A stretch of DNA of 64,000 nucleotides from an uncultured Collinsella sp. (GTDB taxonomy: Bacteria > Actinomycetota > Coriobacteriia > Coriobacteriales > Coriobacteriaceae), in contig CALKKS010000007.1 in the NCBI GenBank assembly GCA_937995345.1, positions 1 through 64,000 of the forward strand, in the 5' to 3' direction. Below are positions 8,638 to 17,473 of this stretch, piece by piece. Within the stretch, counting starts at the first letter, position 1, and every line of letters begins with the position of its first letter. The notes below the pieces were generated by a model that searched no databases, had not been told where the DNA came from, and saw nothing but the letters and a program-made list of their open reading frames with translations. A program made the translations under genes and the position numbers.

Positions 8638-9888
8638 ATGATGGAACAGAGAGTTGCAATCACCGGCATCGGTGCCGTATCGCCGCTCGGCAACACCGCG
8701 CTTGCCACCTGGGCGGCCATGTGCGCCGGGACCTGTGGCATCGGCCCGATTACGCACTTTGATACGGATGCGTTTGCCGTCAAGGTGGCGGCCGAGGTCA
8801 AGGGCTTTGACGGCAACGACTACTTTGGCAAGCACGATGCCAAGCACCTGGACCCCTGCGTTCAGTTTGCGCTGGCGGCGTCGGACGAGGCCATGCACGA
8901 TGCGGGCTTTGATGTCGAAGGCGCCATCGATCGCGAGCGCCTGGGCGTCTACGTGGGTTCAGGCGTGGGCGGCATGCAGACACTTGTCGACAACGTCCAC
9001 ACGATCGCCGATCGTGGGCCCCGCCGCGCATCGCCTTACATGATTGCGATGATGATCCCCAATATGGCTTCGGGCAATATCGCGATTCGCCACAAGGCAA
9101 AAGGCCCGACCCTGCCCGTGGTGACCGCGTGCGCGACCTCGGCCCATGCCGTGGGCGAGGCGTTCCGCGCCATCAAACACGGCTATGCTGATGCGATTCT
9201 CGCCGGCGGTGCCGAGGCGGCCATCATCCCCGATGCCGTTGCGGGCTTTACGTCCTGCCGTGCACTCACCACTAATCCTGACCCGTCGACGGCATGCCGT
9301 CCGTTCGATGCGAATCGCGACGGTTTTGTGATGGGCGAGGGCGCCTGCGTGCTCGTGCTCGAGGGCATGGAGCATGCACAGGCTCGCGGCGCGCACATTT
9401 ATGCCGAGGTCGTGGGCTACGGCAACACCGACGATGCCTACCACATCACGAGCCCCGATCCCGAGGCTGCCGGCATTGCCCGTGCGATATCGCTGGCGGT
9501 GGCCGAAGGCGACGTTAAGCCGTCCGAGGGCCTCTACATCAACGCTCACGGCACCTCGACTAAGCTCAACGATTCGTCCGAGACGGCGGGCATTAAGCGT
9601 GCGCTCGGCGAGGACGCGGCACGCGCCGCGCACGTCTCGTCAACCAAGTCGATGACCGGGCACATGATCGGTGCCACGGGTGCCATCGAGGTCATGGCCT
9701 GTGCCATGGCGCTCGAGCAGGGCGTGGTGCCCCCGACCATTAACTACCACACGCCCGATCCCGCCTGCGATCTTGATTACACGCCTAATCGAGCGGTTCG
9801 CGCCGACCTTACCTGGGCGCTTTCGACCAACCTGGGCTTTGGCGGGCACAACGCCGCCATCGCGCTGCGTAGATATACGAGGAGCTAG
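8638..9888 (+). CDS. fabF: 3-oxoacyl-[ACP] synthase II
   Basis: FabF elongates acyl-ACP with malonyl-ACP. The 416-residue ketosynthase has Cys165 (TACATSAHA), His304 (NAHGTST) and His342 (SMTGHMIGATG), the Cys-His-His set of the KAS I/II family. There are tandem ATG codons at 8638 and 8641 behind GAGGAG. With no fabA or fabB in the cluster, how unsaturated chains would be made is not clear from this window. Confidence 0.95.
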   Translation: MMEQRVAITGIGAVSPLGNTALATWAAMCAGTCGIGPITHFDTDAFAVKVAAEVKGFDGNDYFGKHDAKHLDPCVQFALAASDEAMHDAGFDVEGAIDRERLGVYVGSGVGGMQTLVDNVHTIADRGPRRASPYMIAMMIPNMASGNIAIRHKAKGPTLPVVTACATSAHAVGEAFRAIKHGYADAILAGGAEAAIIPDAVAGFTSCRALTTNPDPSTACRPFDANRDGFVMGEGACVLVLEGMEHAQARGAHIYAEVVGYGNTDDAYHITSPDPEAAGIARAISLAVAEGDVKPSEGLYINAHGTSTKLNDSSETAGIKRALGEDAARAAHVSSTKSMTGHMIGATGAIEVMACAMALEQGVVPPTINYHTPDPACDLDYTPNRAVRADLTWALSTNLGFGGHNAAIALRRYTRS

Positions 9889-9891
9889 AGC

Positions 9892-10365
9892 ATGGATTCC
9901 AAAAGACTTGCCGAGATAGCCGATGTGATGGAGGACCGCGGCCTCACGCGCGTGCGTGTTGAGGAGCCCGATGGCACCGCGGTCGAACTCGAGCGCGCGA
10001 GTGCGGCGCAGCCGGTTGCCGTGCCCATGCCTATGCCGAGCGCCATGGCCGCACCGGTTGCGGCTCCCGCAGTCGCGCCTGCCGCACCGGAACCCGCCGC
10101 GCAGACACCTGCCGCCGCGCCGGAGCCCAAGGGCACCGAGGTGACCGCTCCCATGGTCGGCGTTTTCTATGCTGCCCCGGCGCCGGGCGACGAGCCGTTT
10201 GTGCACGTGGGCTCCAAGGTCAAGGCCGGCGAGACCCTCTGCATCATCGAGGCCATGAAGGTCCTCAACGAGGTGACGGCAGAGGCGGATGGCGAGGTGC
10301 TCGAGATCTGCGTGGCCGACGGCGACCTCGTGGAGTTCGGCAGCTGCCTCATGAGGATCGGATAG
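9892..10365 (+). CDS. accB: Biotin carboxyl carrier protein of acetyl-CoA carboxylase
   Basis: AccB carries the carboxybiotin between the carboxylase and carboxyltransferase halves of acetyl-CoA carboxylase. The 157-residue protein has a short N-terminal region, an Ala/Pro-rich linker at about 38-82, and a C-terminal biotinyl domain with Lys123 in EAMKV as the biotin site. It is the presumed target of the birA product upstream. It starts 4 bases after fabF and ends where the fabZ reading frame opens. Confidence 0.95.
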   Translation: MDSKRLAEIADVMEDRGLTRVRVEEPDGTAVELERASAAQPVAVPMPMPSAMAAPVAAPAVAPAAPEPAAQTPAAAPEPKGTEVTAPMVGVFYAAPAPGDEPFVHVGSKVKAGETLCIIEAMKVLNEVTAEADGEVLEICVADGDLVEFGSCLMRIG

Positions 10366-10374
10366 GTGATATCC

Positions 10375-10797
10375 ATGAACAAAGAAGAGCTCAAGAAGCT
10401 GTTGCCGCATCGCGAGCCGATGCTTTTGCTCGACGAAGCCGAGCTGGTGGGCGACGAGGCCCACGGCAAGATCACGATTACGGGCGACGAGTACTTTTTG
10501 CAGGGGCATTTTCCGGGAAACCCGGTCGTCCCCGGCGTGATTCAGTGCGAGATGCTCGCCCAGAACTGCTGCGTGCTGCTGATGGGCGATGAGGAGGCGC
10601 GCGGCGCGACGCCGTTCTATACGAGTCTGGACAAGGTGCGCTTTAAGCGTCCGGTGCGCCCGGGCGACACGGTGGATCTGGTGTGCTCCATCACGCGTGC
10701 GCGCGGGCCGTTCCGCTTTGCGACGGGTACTGCGAGCGTCAACGGTGAGGTTTGCTGCCGCGCCGATATGTCTTTTGCACTCATGCACGAAAGTTAA
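10375..10797 (+). CDS. fabZ: 3-hydroxyacyl-[ACP] dehydratase
   Basis: FabZ removes water from 3-hydroxyacyl-ACP. The 140-residue hotdog-fold protein has LLPHREPMLLLD at its start, the active His45 in GHFPGNPVVPG and Glu59 in QCEMLAQ. The ATG at 10375 is chosen; an in-frame GTG immediately after the accB stop would add three residues. A FabZ located between accB and accC is a common gram-positive arrangement. Confidence 0.94.
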   Translation: MNKEELKKLLPHREPMLLLDEAELVGDEAHGKITITGDEYFLQGHFPGNPVVPGVIQCEMLAQNCCVLLMGDEEARGATPFYTSLDKVRFKRPVRPGDTVDLVCSITRARGPFRFATGTASVNGEVCCRADMSFALMHES

Positions 10798-10807
10798 GGA
10801 AGGCTTC

Positions 10808-12151
10808 ATGTTCGACAAAGTGCTCATCGCCAACCGCGGCGAAGTCGCGGTCCGTGTTATCCGCGCGTGCCGCGATATGGGCATCAAGACCGTCGCCGTC
10901 TACTCCACGGCCGATGCGGACGCACTGCACGTGCAGCTTGCCGACGAGGCGTATTGCATCGGCGGCCCGCGTCTTGCCGAGAGCTACCTCAACGACGATG
11001 CCGTGCTCACCTGTGCCGTAAAGTCGGGAGCTAAGGCAATTCATCCTGGCTACGGTTTCTTTTCCGAGAAGGCGAGCTTTGTGCGCGACTGCGACAAGTA
11101 CGGCCTGACGTTTGTCGGCCCCTCTGCCGAGGTTATCGACAGCATGGGCGACAAGGATGCCGCACGTCGAACGGCTGCCGCCGCGGGCGTGCCCATCGTG
11201 CCGGGCTGCGATTTGCTCAAAAGCCCCGAGGAGGCGACGACCGAGGCCGAGCGCATCGGCTGCCCCGTGCTTATCAAGGCGCGCGCGGGCGGCGGCGGTC
11301 GCGGTATTCGCAAGGTCGAGCGCGTGGAAGACGCGGCAAAGGCCTTTATTGAAGCGCGTGCCGAGGGTGAGGCCGTTTTTGGCGACGGCGAGTGCTACAT
11401 GGAGAAGTTCGTCGCGCCGGCGCACCACGTTGAGGTGCAGATTATGGCCGATAAGCACGGCCATGTGTTTTCGCTCGGCGAGCGCGAGTGCTCGGTGCAG
11501 CGCCGCAACCAAAAGCTGATCGAGGAGAGCCCCGCGCCGTGCCTCGACGGACACGACGACATTCGTGCCCGTATGCACAAGGCAGCGCGTGACCTGGCTC
11601 GTGCCGTCGGCTACGAAGGAGCCGGCACCATCGAGTTCCTGTATTCGGACGACGGCAATTTCTACTTTATGGAAATGAACACGCGCCTGCAGGTTGAGCA
11701 TCCGGTTACGGAGTTTGTGACCGATACCGACCTGGTTAAGTGGCAGCTGCGCGTGGCTGCCGGCCAGCCTCTGCCCTTTGAGCAGGAGGACATGCCGGTG
11801 CGCAACCACGCCATGGAGTGCCGCATCAATGCCGAAACGCCGGACTTTCTACCGTCATGCGGAACGGTCACCGCGTTGCGTGTGCCGGGTGGTCCGCGCG
11901 TGCGCTGGGATTCCGCCATGTTTACCGGAGCGAACGTTCCGCCGTACTACGACTCCATGCTCGGCAAGCTCATCGTGTGCGCGCCCACGCGCGACGGCGC
12001 CATTCGCAAGATGCGCTCGGCTTTGGGTGAGCTCGTGATTGAGGGCGTGAACGAAAACAGCGAGCTTCAGCTCGACGTGCTGGCAAACGACGAGTTCTTG
12101 TCGGGCATGTATCACACCGATCTGATGGGGCATCTCTATGCTGATGAATAG
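10808..12151 (+). CDS. accC: Acetyl-CoA carboxylase, biotin carboxylase subunit
   Basis: AccC carboxylates the biotin of AccB using ATP and bicarbonate. The 447-residue protein begins MFDKVLIANRGEVAVRV, has the ATP-grasp core with the glycine-rich loop KARAGGGGRGIR, and EMNTRLQVEHPVTE with the catalytic residues. The true start is the ATG at 10808 after GGAAGG; a longer frame running back into fabZ is accidental. It overlaps the start of accDA by 14 bases. Confidence 0.96.
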   Translation: MFDKVLIANRGEVAVRVIRACRDMGIKTVAVYSTADADALHVQLADEAYCIGGPRLAESYLNDDAVLTCAVKSGAKAIHPGYGFFSEKASFVRDCDKYGLTFVGPSAEVIDSMGDKDAARRTAAAAGVPIVPGCDLLKSPEEATTEAERIGCPVLIKARAGGGGRGIRKVERVEDAAKAFIEARAEGEAVFGDGECYMEKFVAPAHHVEVQIMADKHGHVFSLGERECSVQRRNQKLIEESPAPCLDGHDDIRARMHKAARDLARAVGYEGAGTIEFLYSDDGNFYFMEMNTRLQVEHPVTEFVTDTDLVKWQLRVAAGQPLPFEQEDMPVRNHAMECRINAETPDFLPSCGTVTALRVPGGPRVRWDSAMFTGANVPPYYDSMLGKLIVCAPTRDGAIRKMRSALGELVIEGVNENSELQLDVLANDEFLSGMYHTDLMGHLYADE

Positions 12152-13862
12152 AAAAGCGAAGACGGTCAACGTCCTCGAGGGGCCGATGACCGAGTCGTGC
12201 GCCGAGTTTCCCGCGCGCCACGTGTTTATCAAGTGCCCGGAGTGCCGCCGTGTGATCGATGAGGCACGCCTGCACGACAACCTCGAGGTCTGCCCTCGTT
12301 GCGGCAAGCATTTTCGCGTGAGCGGTCGTGCGCGCATGCGCATGACGGTCGACGCGGGTACCTTTGAGGAGTGGGATGCCAATCTGGCGTCGGAGGACTT
12401 CCTCTCGTTTCCCGGCTATGCCGACAAGCTCAAGAGCGTGAGCGAGCGTTCGGGCGAACGTGATGCCGTTGTGTGCGGCAGGGGCATAATCTGCGGCTGC
12501 GATACGGCGCTCTTCTTTATGGACGCCAACTTCATGATGGGCTCGATGGGCTCCGTGGTGGGCGAGAAGATCTGTCGTGTCTTTGAGCGCGCGGCCGAGT
12601 TGGGGCTTCCGGTCGTTGGCTTTACCGTTTCGGGCGGTGCGCGCATGCAAGAGGGCGTGACCTCGCTTATGCAGATGGCCAAGATTTCTGCGGCGGTTAG
12701 GCGCCACAGCGAGGCGGGCGGCCTGTACATCACGGTGCTCACCGACCCCACGACCGGAGGCGTAACCGCGAGCTTTGCCATGGAGGGCGACATTATCCTG
12801 GCCGAGCCCGATGCTCTGACGGCATTTGCCGGCCCGCGCGTGATCGAGCAGAACATGCACAAGCGCCTGCCCAAGGGATTCCAGCGCTCCGAGTTTTTGC
12901 TGGAGCACGGCTTTTGCGATGCCGTTGTTCCGCGTGGCGAGATTGCGCTCACGGTAGGTGAGCTGCTGGCGCTGCACAAAGGGCACGCGCCCGGCCTGGG
13001 GGCACCGCATGAAATCGTGCATGCGGGTCGCCGCGGCAAAACGCTGGGACACTTGTTTAAGCGCTCGGCGGCACCAAAAACCGCGCTCGAGATTGTCAAG
13101 CAGACCCGCTCGGCAGATCGCGCCACGGCGGGTGAGATGATCTCGCTGGGCTTGGATGGATTTGTGGAGCTGCACGGCGACCGTTACTTTGGCGACGACG
13201 CCGCTGTGGTGGCTGGCATTGGCTGGAAAGACGGACGCCCCGTAACGGTCATCGCCATCGAGCGCGGCACCACGACCAAAGAACGTATGCGCCGCAACTT
13301 TGGCATGGCGCATCCCGAGGGCTACCGCAAAGCGCGTCGCCTTATGCGCCAGGCCGAAAAGTTTGGTCGACCGGTTCTGTGCCTGGTCGATACTTCGGGC
13401 GCGTTTTGCGGCATCGGTGCCGAGGAGCGCGGCCAGGGCGAGGCGATTGCCCAGAATCTCATGGAGATGAGCGGCCTTAAGACGCCGATTGTCTCGGTGG
13501 TGACAGGCGAGGGTGGCTCTGGTGGCGCGCTGGCGCTGTCCGTGGCCGACCGCATCCTGATGCTCTCGAGCTCGGCCTATTCGGTCGTGAGCCCCGAGGC
13601 CTGTGCGTCGATCCTGTGGAAGGATACCGAGCGCGCGAATGAGGCCGCCGAGGCGCTGAAGCTCACGGCCCCCGATCTGTTGGCACTCGGCATCATCGAC
13701 GGCGTTGTTGACGATAGGGGCCTGTCGCATGAGGAGATCGCCGGCGCCGTCATGTCCTCGGCATTCGCAGCCTTCGATACGCTCGGGCGACTCGACGATG
13801 CGACGCTCACCAACCTCCGCTACGAAAAGTACCGCTCAATCGGTCACTTCCGCACTGTGTGA
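12138..13862 (+). CDS. accDA: Fused acetyl-CoA carboxylase carboxyltransferase beta-alpha (AccD-AccA)
   Basis: The carboxyltransferase moves the carboxyl group from biotin to acetyl-CoA, making malonyl-CoA. In most bacteria it is built from separate AccD and AccA. Here one 574-residue chain contains both: an AccD part with a zinc ribbon (Cys33, Cys36, Cys52, Cys55) and the crotonase-like core to about residue 280, then an AccA part starting near PHEIVHAGRRGK, with GEGGSGGALAL near 455. No stop or frameshift lies at the junction. The stop codon falls inside a palindromic repeat at 13858-13887. Confidence 0.93.
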   Translation: MLMNRKAKTVNVLEGPMTESCAEFPARHVFIKCPECRRVIDEARLHDNLEVCPRCGKHFRVSGRARMRMTVDAGTFEEWDANLASEDFLSFPGYADKLKSVSERSGERDAVVCGRGIICGCDTALFFMDANFMMGSMGSVVGEKICRVFERAAELGLPVVGFTVSGGARMQEGVTSLMQMAKISAAVRRHSEAGGLYITVLTDPTTGGVTASFAMEGDIILAEPDALTAFAGPRVIEQNMHKRLPKGFQRSEFLLEHGFCDAVVPRGEIALTVGELLALHKGHAPGLGAPHEIVHAGRRGKTLGHLFKRSAAPKTALEIVKQTRSADRATAGEMISLGLDGFVELHGDRYFGDDAAVVAGIGWKDGRPVTVIAIERGTTTKERMRRNFGMAHPEGYRKARRLMRQAEKFGRPVLCLVDTSGAFCGIGAEERGQGEAIAQNLMEMSGLKTPIVSVVTGEGGSGGALALSVADRILMLSSSAYSVVSPEACASILWKDTERANEAAEALKLTAPDLLALGIIDGVVDDRGLSHEEIAGAVMSSAFAAFDTLGRLDDATLTNLRYEKYRSIGHFRTV

Positions 13863-13887
13863 CAAAGGGACTGTCCCGCATGTCACA
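13858..13887. repeat. Palindrome with CTGTCCC loop (copy before PTS gene)
   Basis: Arms TGTGACA and TGTCACA enclose a 16-base loop with CTGTCCC at loop positions 7-13. The element overlaps the accDA stop codon. A nearly identical 29-base copy lies at 15128-15156 on the other side of the PTS permease gene. Confidence 0.8.
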
Positions 13888-13903
13888 TGGGGAAAGGGTT
13901 CCC

Positions 13904-15118
13904 GTGTCACAAGTTTCTCAATCGGTCTTGGCGCCGGTAAAAGCAAACGCTATGGCCGTGGTCGAATATCTGTCCAAAAGCATGATGTCGGCGCTGCCGT
14001 TTATTGTCTGCGCGGCGTTGTTCCGCACCGTCGCCGTCATTATGGGCGAAGACATGCTGGGCCTGTGGTCTGCCGATTCCGAAATCTATCGCCTGTTCTA
14101 CAGTTGGCTCTACAACGCCGGCTACTACTTTTTGCCCATTTATCTTGGTTGGGCGGCCGCCCGCCAGCTCGGTTGCTCGGAGCAGCTGGGTATGATGCTG
14201 GGCGGCGTATTGATTGCGCCCGATCTGCTTAAGCTCGTCGATGCCGTATCGACGACGGGGGCATCGATGACTTCCGTGTATGGCCTGCTTCCCGCGCCGG
14301 TCAACGATTACACGACGACTGTTATTCCGGTTCTCATCTCGGTGCCCGTGCTATGGCGAGTGGAGTGTTTCTTTCAGCGCGTTATCCCCCAGGCCGTGGC
14401 GTTTTCGTTCGTTCCGTTTGCGACCATGCTTGTCATGGTTCCTGTTTCGCTGTGTATCACGGCGCCGGCGGGCAGCTATCTGGGCATGCTGTTGGGCAAG
14501 CTTATGTTTATGCTTGGCAATTCCGGTGGCATCGTGTCGCTGCTCACGCTCATGGGGCTTGCCGCGGGCTGGGAGTTCCTAAAGATCGCCGGCGTCAGCA
14601 ACGTTGTCCTATCGCTCGCCTATGCGCAGTTTATGAGTGTGGGAACGGATTCGTGCATTCTGATCGCCGCGACGATGGCAACGTTCGCCGTTTGGGGCAT
14701 GCCCTTTGGCGCGTCGCTTCGCGTTGCGGATAAGGACGAGAAGGCGCTCATGCTGGGCTATTCAATCTCGGGCGTGCTTGGCGGCGTAAGCGAGCCGGCG
14801 CTGTATGGCTGCGGCTTCAAATACGGCAGGTGCCTCACATGCATGGCCATTGGCGGCGCCGTCGGAGGCCTTGTTGCGGCCGTGGGCCACGTTACGGCCT
14901 ATACCATCGGCATGACGAATGTCCTCATGGTCATTGGCTTTGCCACGGGCGGCATCTCGAACCTGCTGTGGTGCTGCGCCGCCGGCGGTGTGGCATTCGC
15001 GGTGTCTGCGGCGCTGAGCTACTGCTTTGGCGTGGTGCCGGCGAAGGGGCAGGCTACTTTGCAAGATGAGACCGATGGTCTCGAAACGATAAACGGAGAG
15101 GCGAAGGCGGGTGCGTAG
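13904..15118 (+). CDS. PTS EIIC-type sugar permease
   Basis: This is a 404-residue membrane protein of the glucose/beta-glucoside PTS EIIC family, which passes sugars across the membrane during phosphorylation. Ten or so hydrophobic segments are visible, starting at SALPFIVCAALFRTVAV, with NDYTTTVIPVL near residue 140 and GGVSEPALYGCG near 300, a conserved region of this family. No EIIA or EIIB domain is attached or nearby, so partners must be elsewhere. The GTG at 13904 is chosen because GGGGAAAGGG precedes it. The sugar cannot be told. The gene has a copy of one palindromic repeat on each side. Confidence 0.8.
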   Translation: MSQVSQSVLAPVKANAMAVVEYLSKSMMSALPFIVCAALFRTVAVIMGEDMLGLWSADSEIYRLFYSWLYNAGYYFLPIYLGWAAARQLGCSEQLGMMLGGVLIAPDLLKLVDAVSTTGASMTSVYGLLPAPVNDYTTTVIPVLISVPVLWRVECFFQRVIPQAVAFSFVPFATMLVMVPVSLCITAPAGSYLGMLLGKLMFMLGNSGGIVSLLTLMGLAAGWEFLKIAGVSNVVLSLAYAQFMSVGTDSCILIAATMATFAVWGMPFGASLRVADKDEKALMLGYSISGVLGGVSEPALYGCGFKYGRCLTCMAIGGAVGGLVAAVGHVTAYTIGMTNVLMVIGFATGGISNLLWCCAAGGVAFAVSAALSYCFGVVPAKGQATLQDETDGLETINGEAKAGA

Positions 15119-15127
15119 CCTGCACGA

Positions 15128-15156
15128 TGTGACAAAGGGGCTGTCCCTTTGTCACA
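15128..15156. repeat. Palindrome with CTGTCCC loop (copy after PTS gene)
   Basis: Arms TGTGACA/TGTCACA of seven pairs enclose a 15-base loop, AAGGGGCTGTCCCTT, itself partly self-complementary. It lies ten bases after the PTS permease stop and before a separate terminator at 15168. Confidence 0.85.
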
Positions 15157-15167
15157 TCCGCTTCTAT

Positions 15168-15198
15168 GGCCGCAGCCCGTGTGGGTTGCGGCCTTTTT
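15168..15198 (+). terminator. Rho-independent terminator after the PTS permease
   Basis: GGCCGCAGCCC pairs with GGGTTGCGGCC around a GTGT loop and is followed by five T. It ends the fatty-acid / PTS transcription unit. Confidence 0.88.
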
Positions 15199-15225
15199 GT
15201 ATCTAGAGGGCAAAGTGGCTACACT
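15197..15225 (+). promoter_or_regulatory. Likely promoter of the cation diffusion facilitator gene
   Basis: TTGTAT at 15197-15202 and TACACT at 15220-15225 are 17 bases apart, about 50 bases before the gene at 15276. The -35 box overlaps the T-run of the preceding terminator. Confidence 0.4.
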
Positions 15226-15275
15226 ACAATCCGTTTGAACAATAGATATATAAGTGGGACGTGGGGCGGATAAAG

Positions 15276-16430
15276 ATGGTCGAGTGGATTGTTAAGCGTG
15301 CACAGGGCGATCGCGCGCGTGTGGGCACGTTGACAGGTGCGGTGTGCATTCTCGCCAATGTGGCATTATGCGCTGCGAAGGGTGCAATTGGCGTGCTGTC
15401 GGGATCGGTTTCGATCGTGGCGGACGCTATGAACAACCTGTCCGACGCCAGCTCGAACATCGTGAGCGTGCTTGGCTTTAAGCTGGCGGGCAAGCCGGCA
15501 GACCCCGAGCATCCTTACGGGCATGGCCGCTACGAGTATCTCTCGGGTCTGGTCGTGGCGGCACTCGTGCTGCTGATCGGCCTTGAGCTTATCAAGTCTT
15601 CGGTTGAGCGCGTCATCCACCCCGAACCTGTCGAGTTCTCGCTTGCCCTGGTGGCAGTCCTTGCGCTTTCGATGGTCGTCAAGCTGTGGATGGCGGCCCT
15701 CAACCAAAAGCTCGGCGATCGCATTGAGTCCGAGACACTGCATGCGACCGCGCAGGATTCCAAGAACGATGTCCTTGCCACGGGCGCCGTGTTAGCGTGC
15801 GCATTTGTTTCGCAGGTGACGCACATCAATCTTGACGCATGGGTCGGCCTTGCCGTTGGCGCCTATATCGGTTGGAGCGGCTTTGAGCTTATCCAGGATA
15901 CGGTGAGCCCGCTTTTGGGCCAGGCGCCCGATCCTAAGCTGGTCAAGCACATTCGAGACAAAATCATGAGCTACCCCGGCGTTTTGGGCGTCCACGACCT
16001 GATGGTTCACGATTACGGCCCGGGCAGGAAGTTTGCGAGCGCTCATGCCGAGATGGCAGCCGAGACCAGCCCGCTGGAAAGCCACGACACACTCGACAAC
16101 ATTGAACAGGCATTTAGGAACGAAGACGGCATGATCGTCACGCTTCACTACGACCCCATCGTGACCGACGACCCCAAGGTGGCGAGCATGCGTCTGCGCA
16201 TCAACGCTATGGCTCAAGAGATCGATAGTCGCCTCTCGATCCACGACCTACGCTGCGTTCCGGGTCCCACGCATACCAACGTGATCTTTGACTGCGTACG
16301 TCCCTCGGATTTGGCGATGAGCGCCGAGGACCTAAAGCGCGCGTTGGCGAAACGTGTCGAATCGGAATATCCCAAGTCGATTGCCAAGATCACGATCGAC
16401 GAAGACTACGTAGGCCATACCCACGGGTAG
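15276..16430 (+). CDS. Cation diffusion facilitator family transporter
   Basis: The 384-residue protein exports divalent metal (zinc, manganese, iron or cobalt in known members) in exchange for protons. It has about six membrane segments, the metal-site motif DAMNNLSDASSN in the second helix and HPYGHGRYEY before the third, then a second acidic/histidine site (HATAQDSKNDV). The C-terminal cytosolic domain is about 170 residues, longer than the minimal family form. The ATG at 15276 fits GGGGCGG upstream; a GTG five codons earlier lacks a site. The metal cannot be assigned from sequence. Confidence 0.9.
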   Translation: MVEWIVKRAQGDRARVGTLTGAVCILANVALCAAKGAIGVLSGSVSIVADAMNNLSDASSNIVSVLGFKLAGKPADPEHPYGHGRYEYLSGLVVAALVLLIGLELIKSSVERVIHPEPVEFSLALVAVLALSMVVKLWMAALNQKLGDRIESETLHATAQDSKNDVLATGAVLACAFVSQVTHINLDAWVGLAVGAYIGWSGFELIQDTVSPLLGQAPDPKLVKHIRDKIMSYPGVLGVHDLMVHDYGPGRKFASAHAEMAAETSPLESHDTLDNIEQAFRNEDGMIVTLHYDPIVTDDPKVASMRLRINAMAQEIDSRLSIHDLRCVPGPTHTNVIFDCVRPSDLAMSAEDLKRALAKRVESEYPKSIAKITIDEDYVGHTHG

Positions 16431-16469
16431 GGCCGAGCCGATAAAGCAGCTGATGCAGAAGGGGAGAGC

Positions 16470-17096
16470 ATGAAGAAGCTATATCTACTCCGCCACGGTC
16501 AGACGGAGTTCAACGTCAAAAAGCTGGTCCAGGGCCGCTGCGATTCACCGCTGACCGACCTGGGCCGCAAGCAAGCTGGAATGGCAGCCGCATGGCTCAA
16601 GGACCACGGTGTCGTTCCCGACAAAGTGGTCTCTTCGCCCTTAGGCCGAGCCATGGACACGGCAAGTCTCGTCGCAACCGAACTCCTCGGCCCGGACGCT
16701 GCCGTCGAGCCCTGCGAAGGCATCATCGAGCGCAGCTACGGCACCTTCGAAGAAGGCCCCCATGACGCCCTGCCCACCGACGTCTGGGATCCGGGCGAGG
16801 ATTTAGTCCCCTTTGGAGGAGAAGGAAGCCAGGCCCTGCAGGCGCGCATGGTAAACACCCTCACTAATCTCATAAGCGCCGAGGACACCAAAACCCTACT
16901 AGCAGTAAGCCACGGCAGCGCCAGCCGCCAATTCATCAAGGCTGCAGCCCCAGAGGCCTTCGAGCTCCCAACAAAACTCCCCAACTGCGCCATTATGATT
17001 TTTGATTTCGATGAGGCAAAGCCACAAGCAGAGGGCGAGCCAATGCAATGCAAGTTCACCCTCCAGCAAATAGTGGACCCCCAACAAAGTAATTAG
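16470..17096 (+). CDS. Histidine phosphatase (phosphoglycerate mutase-like)
   Basis: A 208-residue member of the branch-1 histidine phosphatase superfamily, with LRHGQTEFN at 7-15 (phospho-histidine His9), Glu in the IIERSYG segment and a second histidine in AVSHGSASR. Such proteins include cofactor-dependent phosphoglycerate mutases and broad phosphatases. The length and lack of the long mutase insertions favour a phosphatase. It follows the CDF transporter after 39 bases and may share its transcript. Confidence 0.85.
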   Translation: MKKLYLLRHGQTEFNVKKLVQGRCDSPLTDLGRKQAGMAAAWLKDHGVVPDKVVSSPLGRAMDTASLVATELLGPDAAVEPCEGIIERSYGTFEEGPHDALPTDVWDPGEDLVPFGGEGSQALQARMVNTLTNLISAEDTKTLLAVSHGSASRQFIKAAAPEAFELPTKLPNCAIMIFDFDEAKPQAEGEPMQCKFTLQQIVDPQQSN

Positions 17097-17131
17097 CTGA
17101 GCGAGCAGAGTTAAGCAGACATCAACGTGTC

Positions 17132-17286
17132 GTCTCCCGAGCTTGGCAGAGGGGCGGCGAAATATATTAAGTTTGTCGCGAGTTCCGCACGCAAAGGAAA
17201 GCACTTAATGTGCTTTCCGTCTTGCGCAGGACTGTAGAGCAGGGACCTTAATATATTTCTTCGGCCCTCCGCCGTGCTCGGGAGCC
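17132..17286. repeat. 155-nt hairpin: 61-nt shared core with locus-specific 40-bp arms
   Basis: Arms at 17132-17171 and 17247-17286 are both 40 bases and complementary at 33 positions, including an uninterrupted AAATATATTAAG end. Between them lies a 61-base core (17175-17235) that is identical base for base to 50454-50514, where the arms are quite different. The core itself forms a hairpin, GGAAAGCAC with GTGCTTTCC. Function unknown; see findings. Confidence 0.85.
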
Positions 17287-17335
17287 ATCCACGCACTTTA
17301 CCTGCGTAAACAATGTGAGTGAAATATGAATCTCG

Positions 17336-17361
17336 ATGGATACGCCCGCAGCCGTGTATAC
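17336..17361 (+). promoter_or_regulatory. Leader motif before rplC, shared with rplB
   Basis: ATGGATACGCCCG followed by CAGCCGTGTATAC matches the rplB leader at 19201-19226 in 23 of 26 positions. It includes TATACT, which could be a -10 box, although no good -35 box lies 17 bases upstream. Confidence 0.5.
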
Positions 17362-17473
17362 TAAACAACTGTGTGTAACCAGGGGAGTATTCTGGCTGGA
17401 CAAAATGCCTGCTTAATAGGGTTGTCAGGTAGTCCGGGCGAAATACAAGGCTGGGGAGCACGTCGTGTAAGTA

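Noticed and set aside
15128..15156. CRP-type operator because of TGTGA and TCACA
   Set aside because: The spacing between the half sites is 19 bases where CRP needs 6, and other members of the same loop family have quite different arms.
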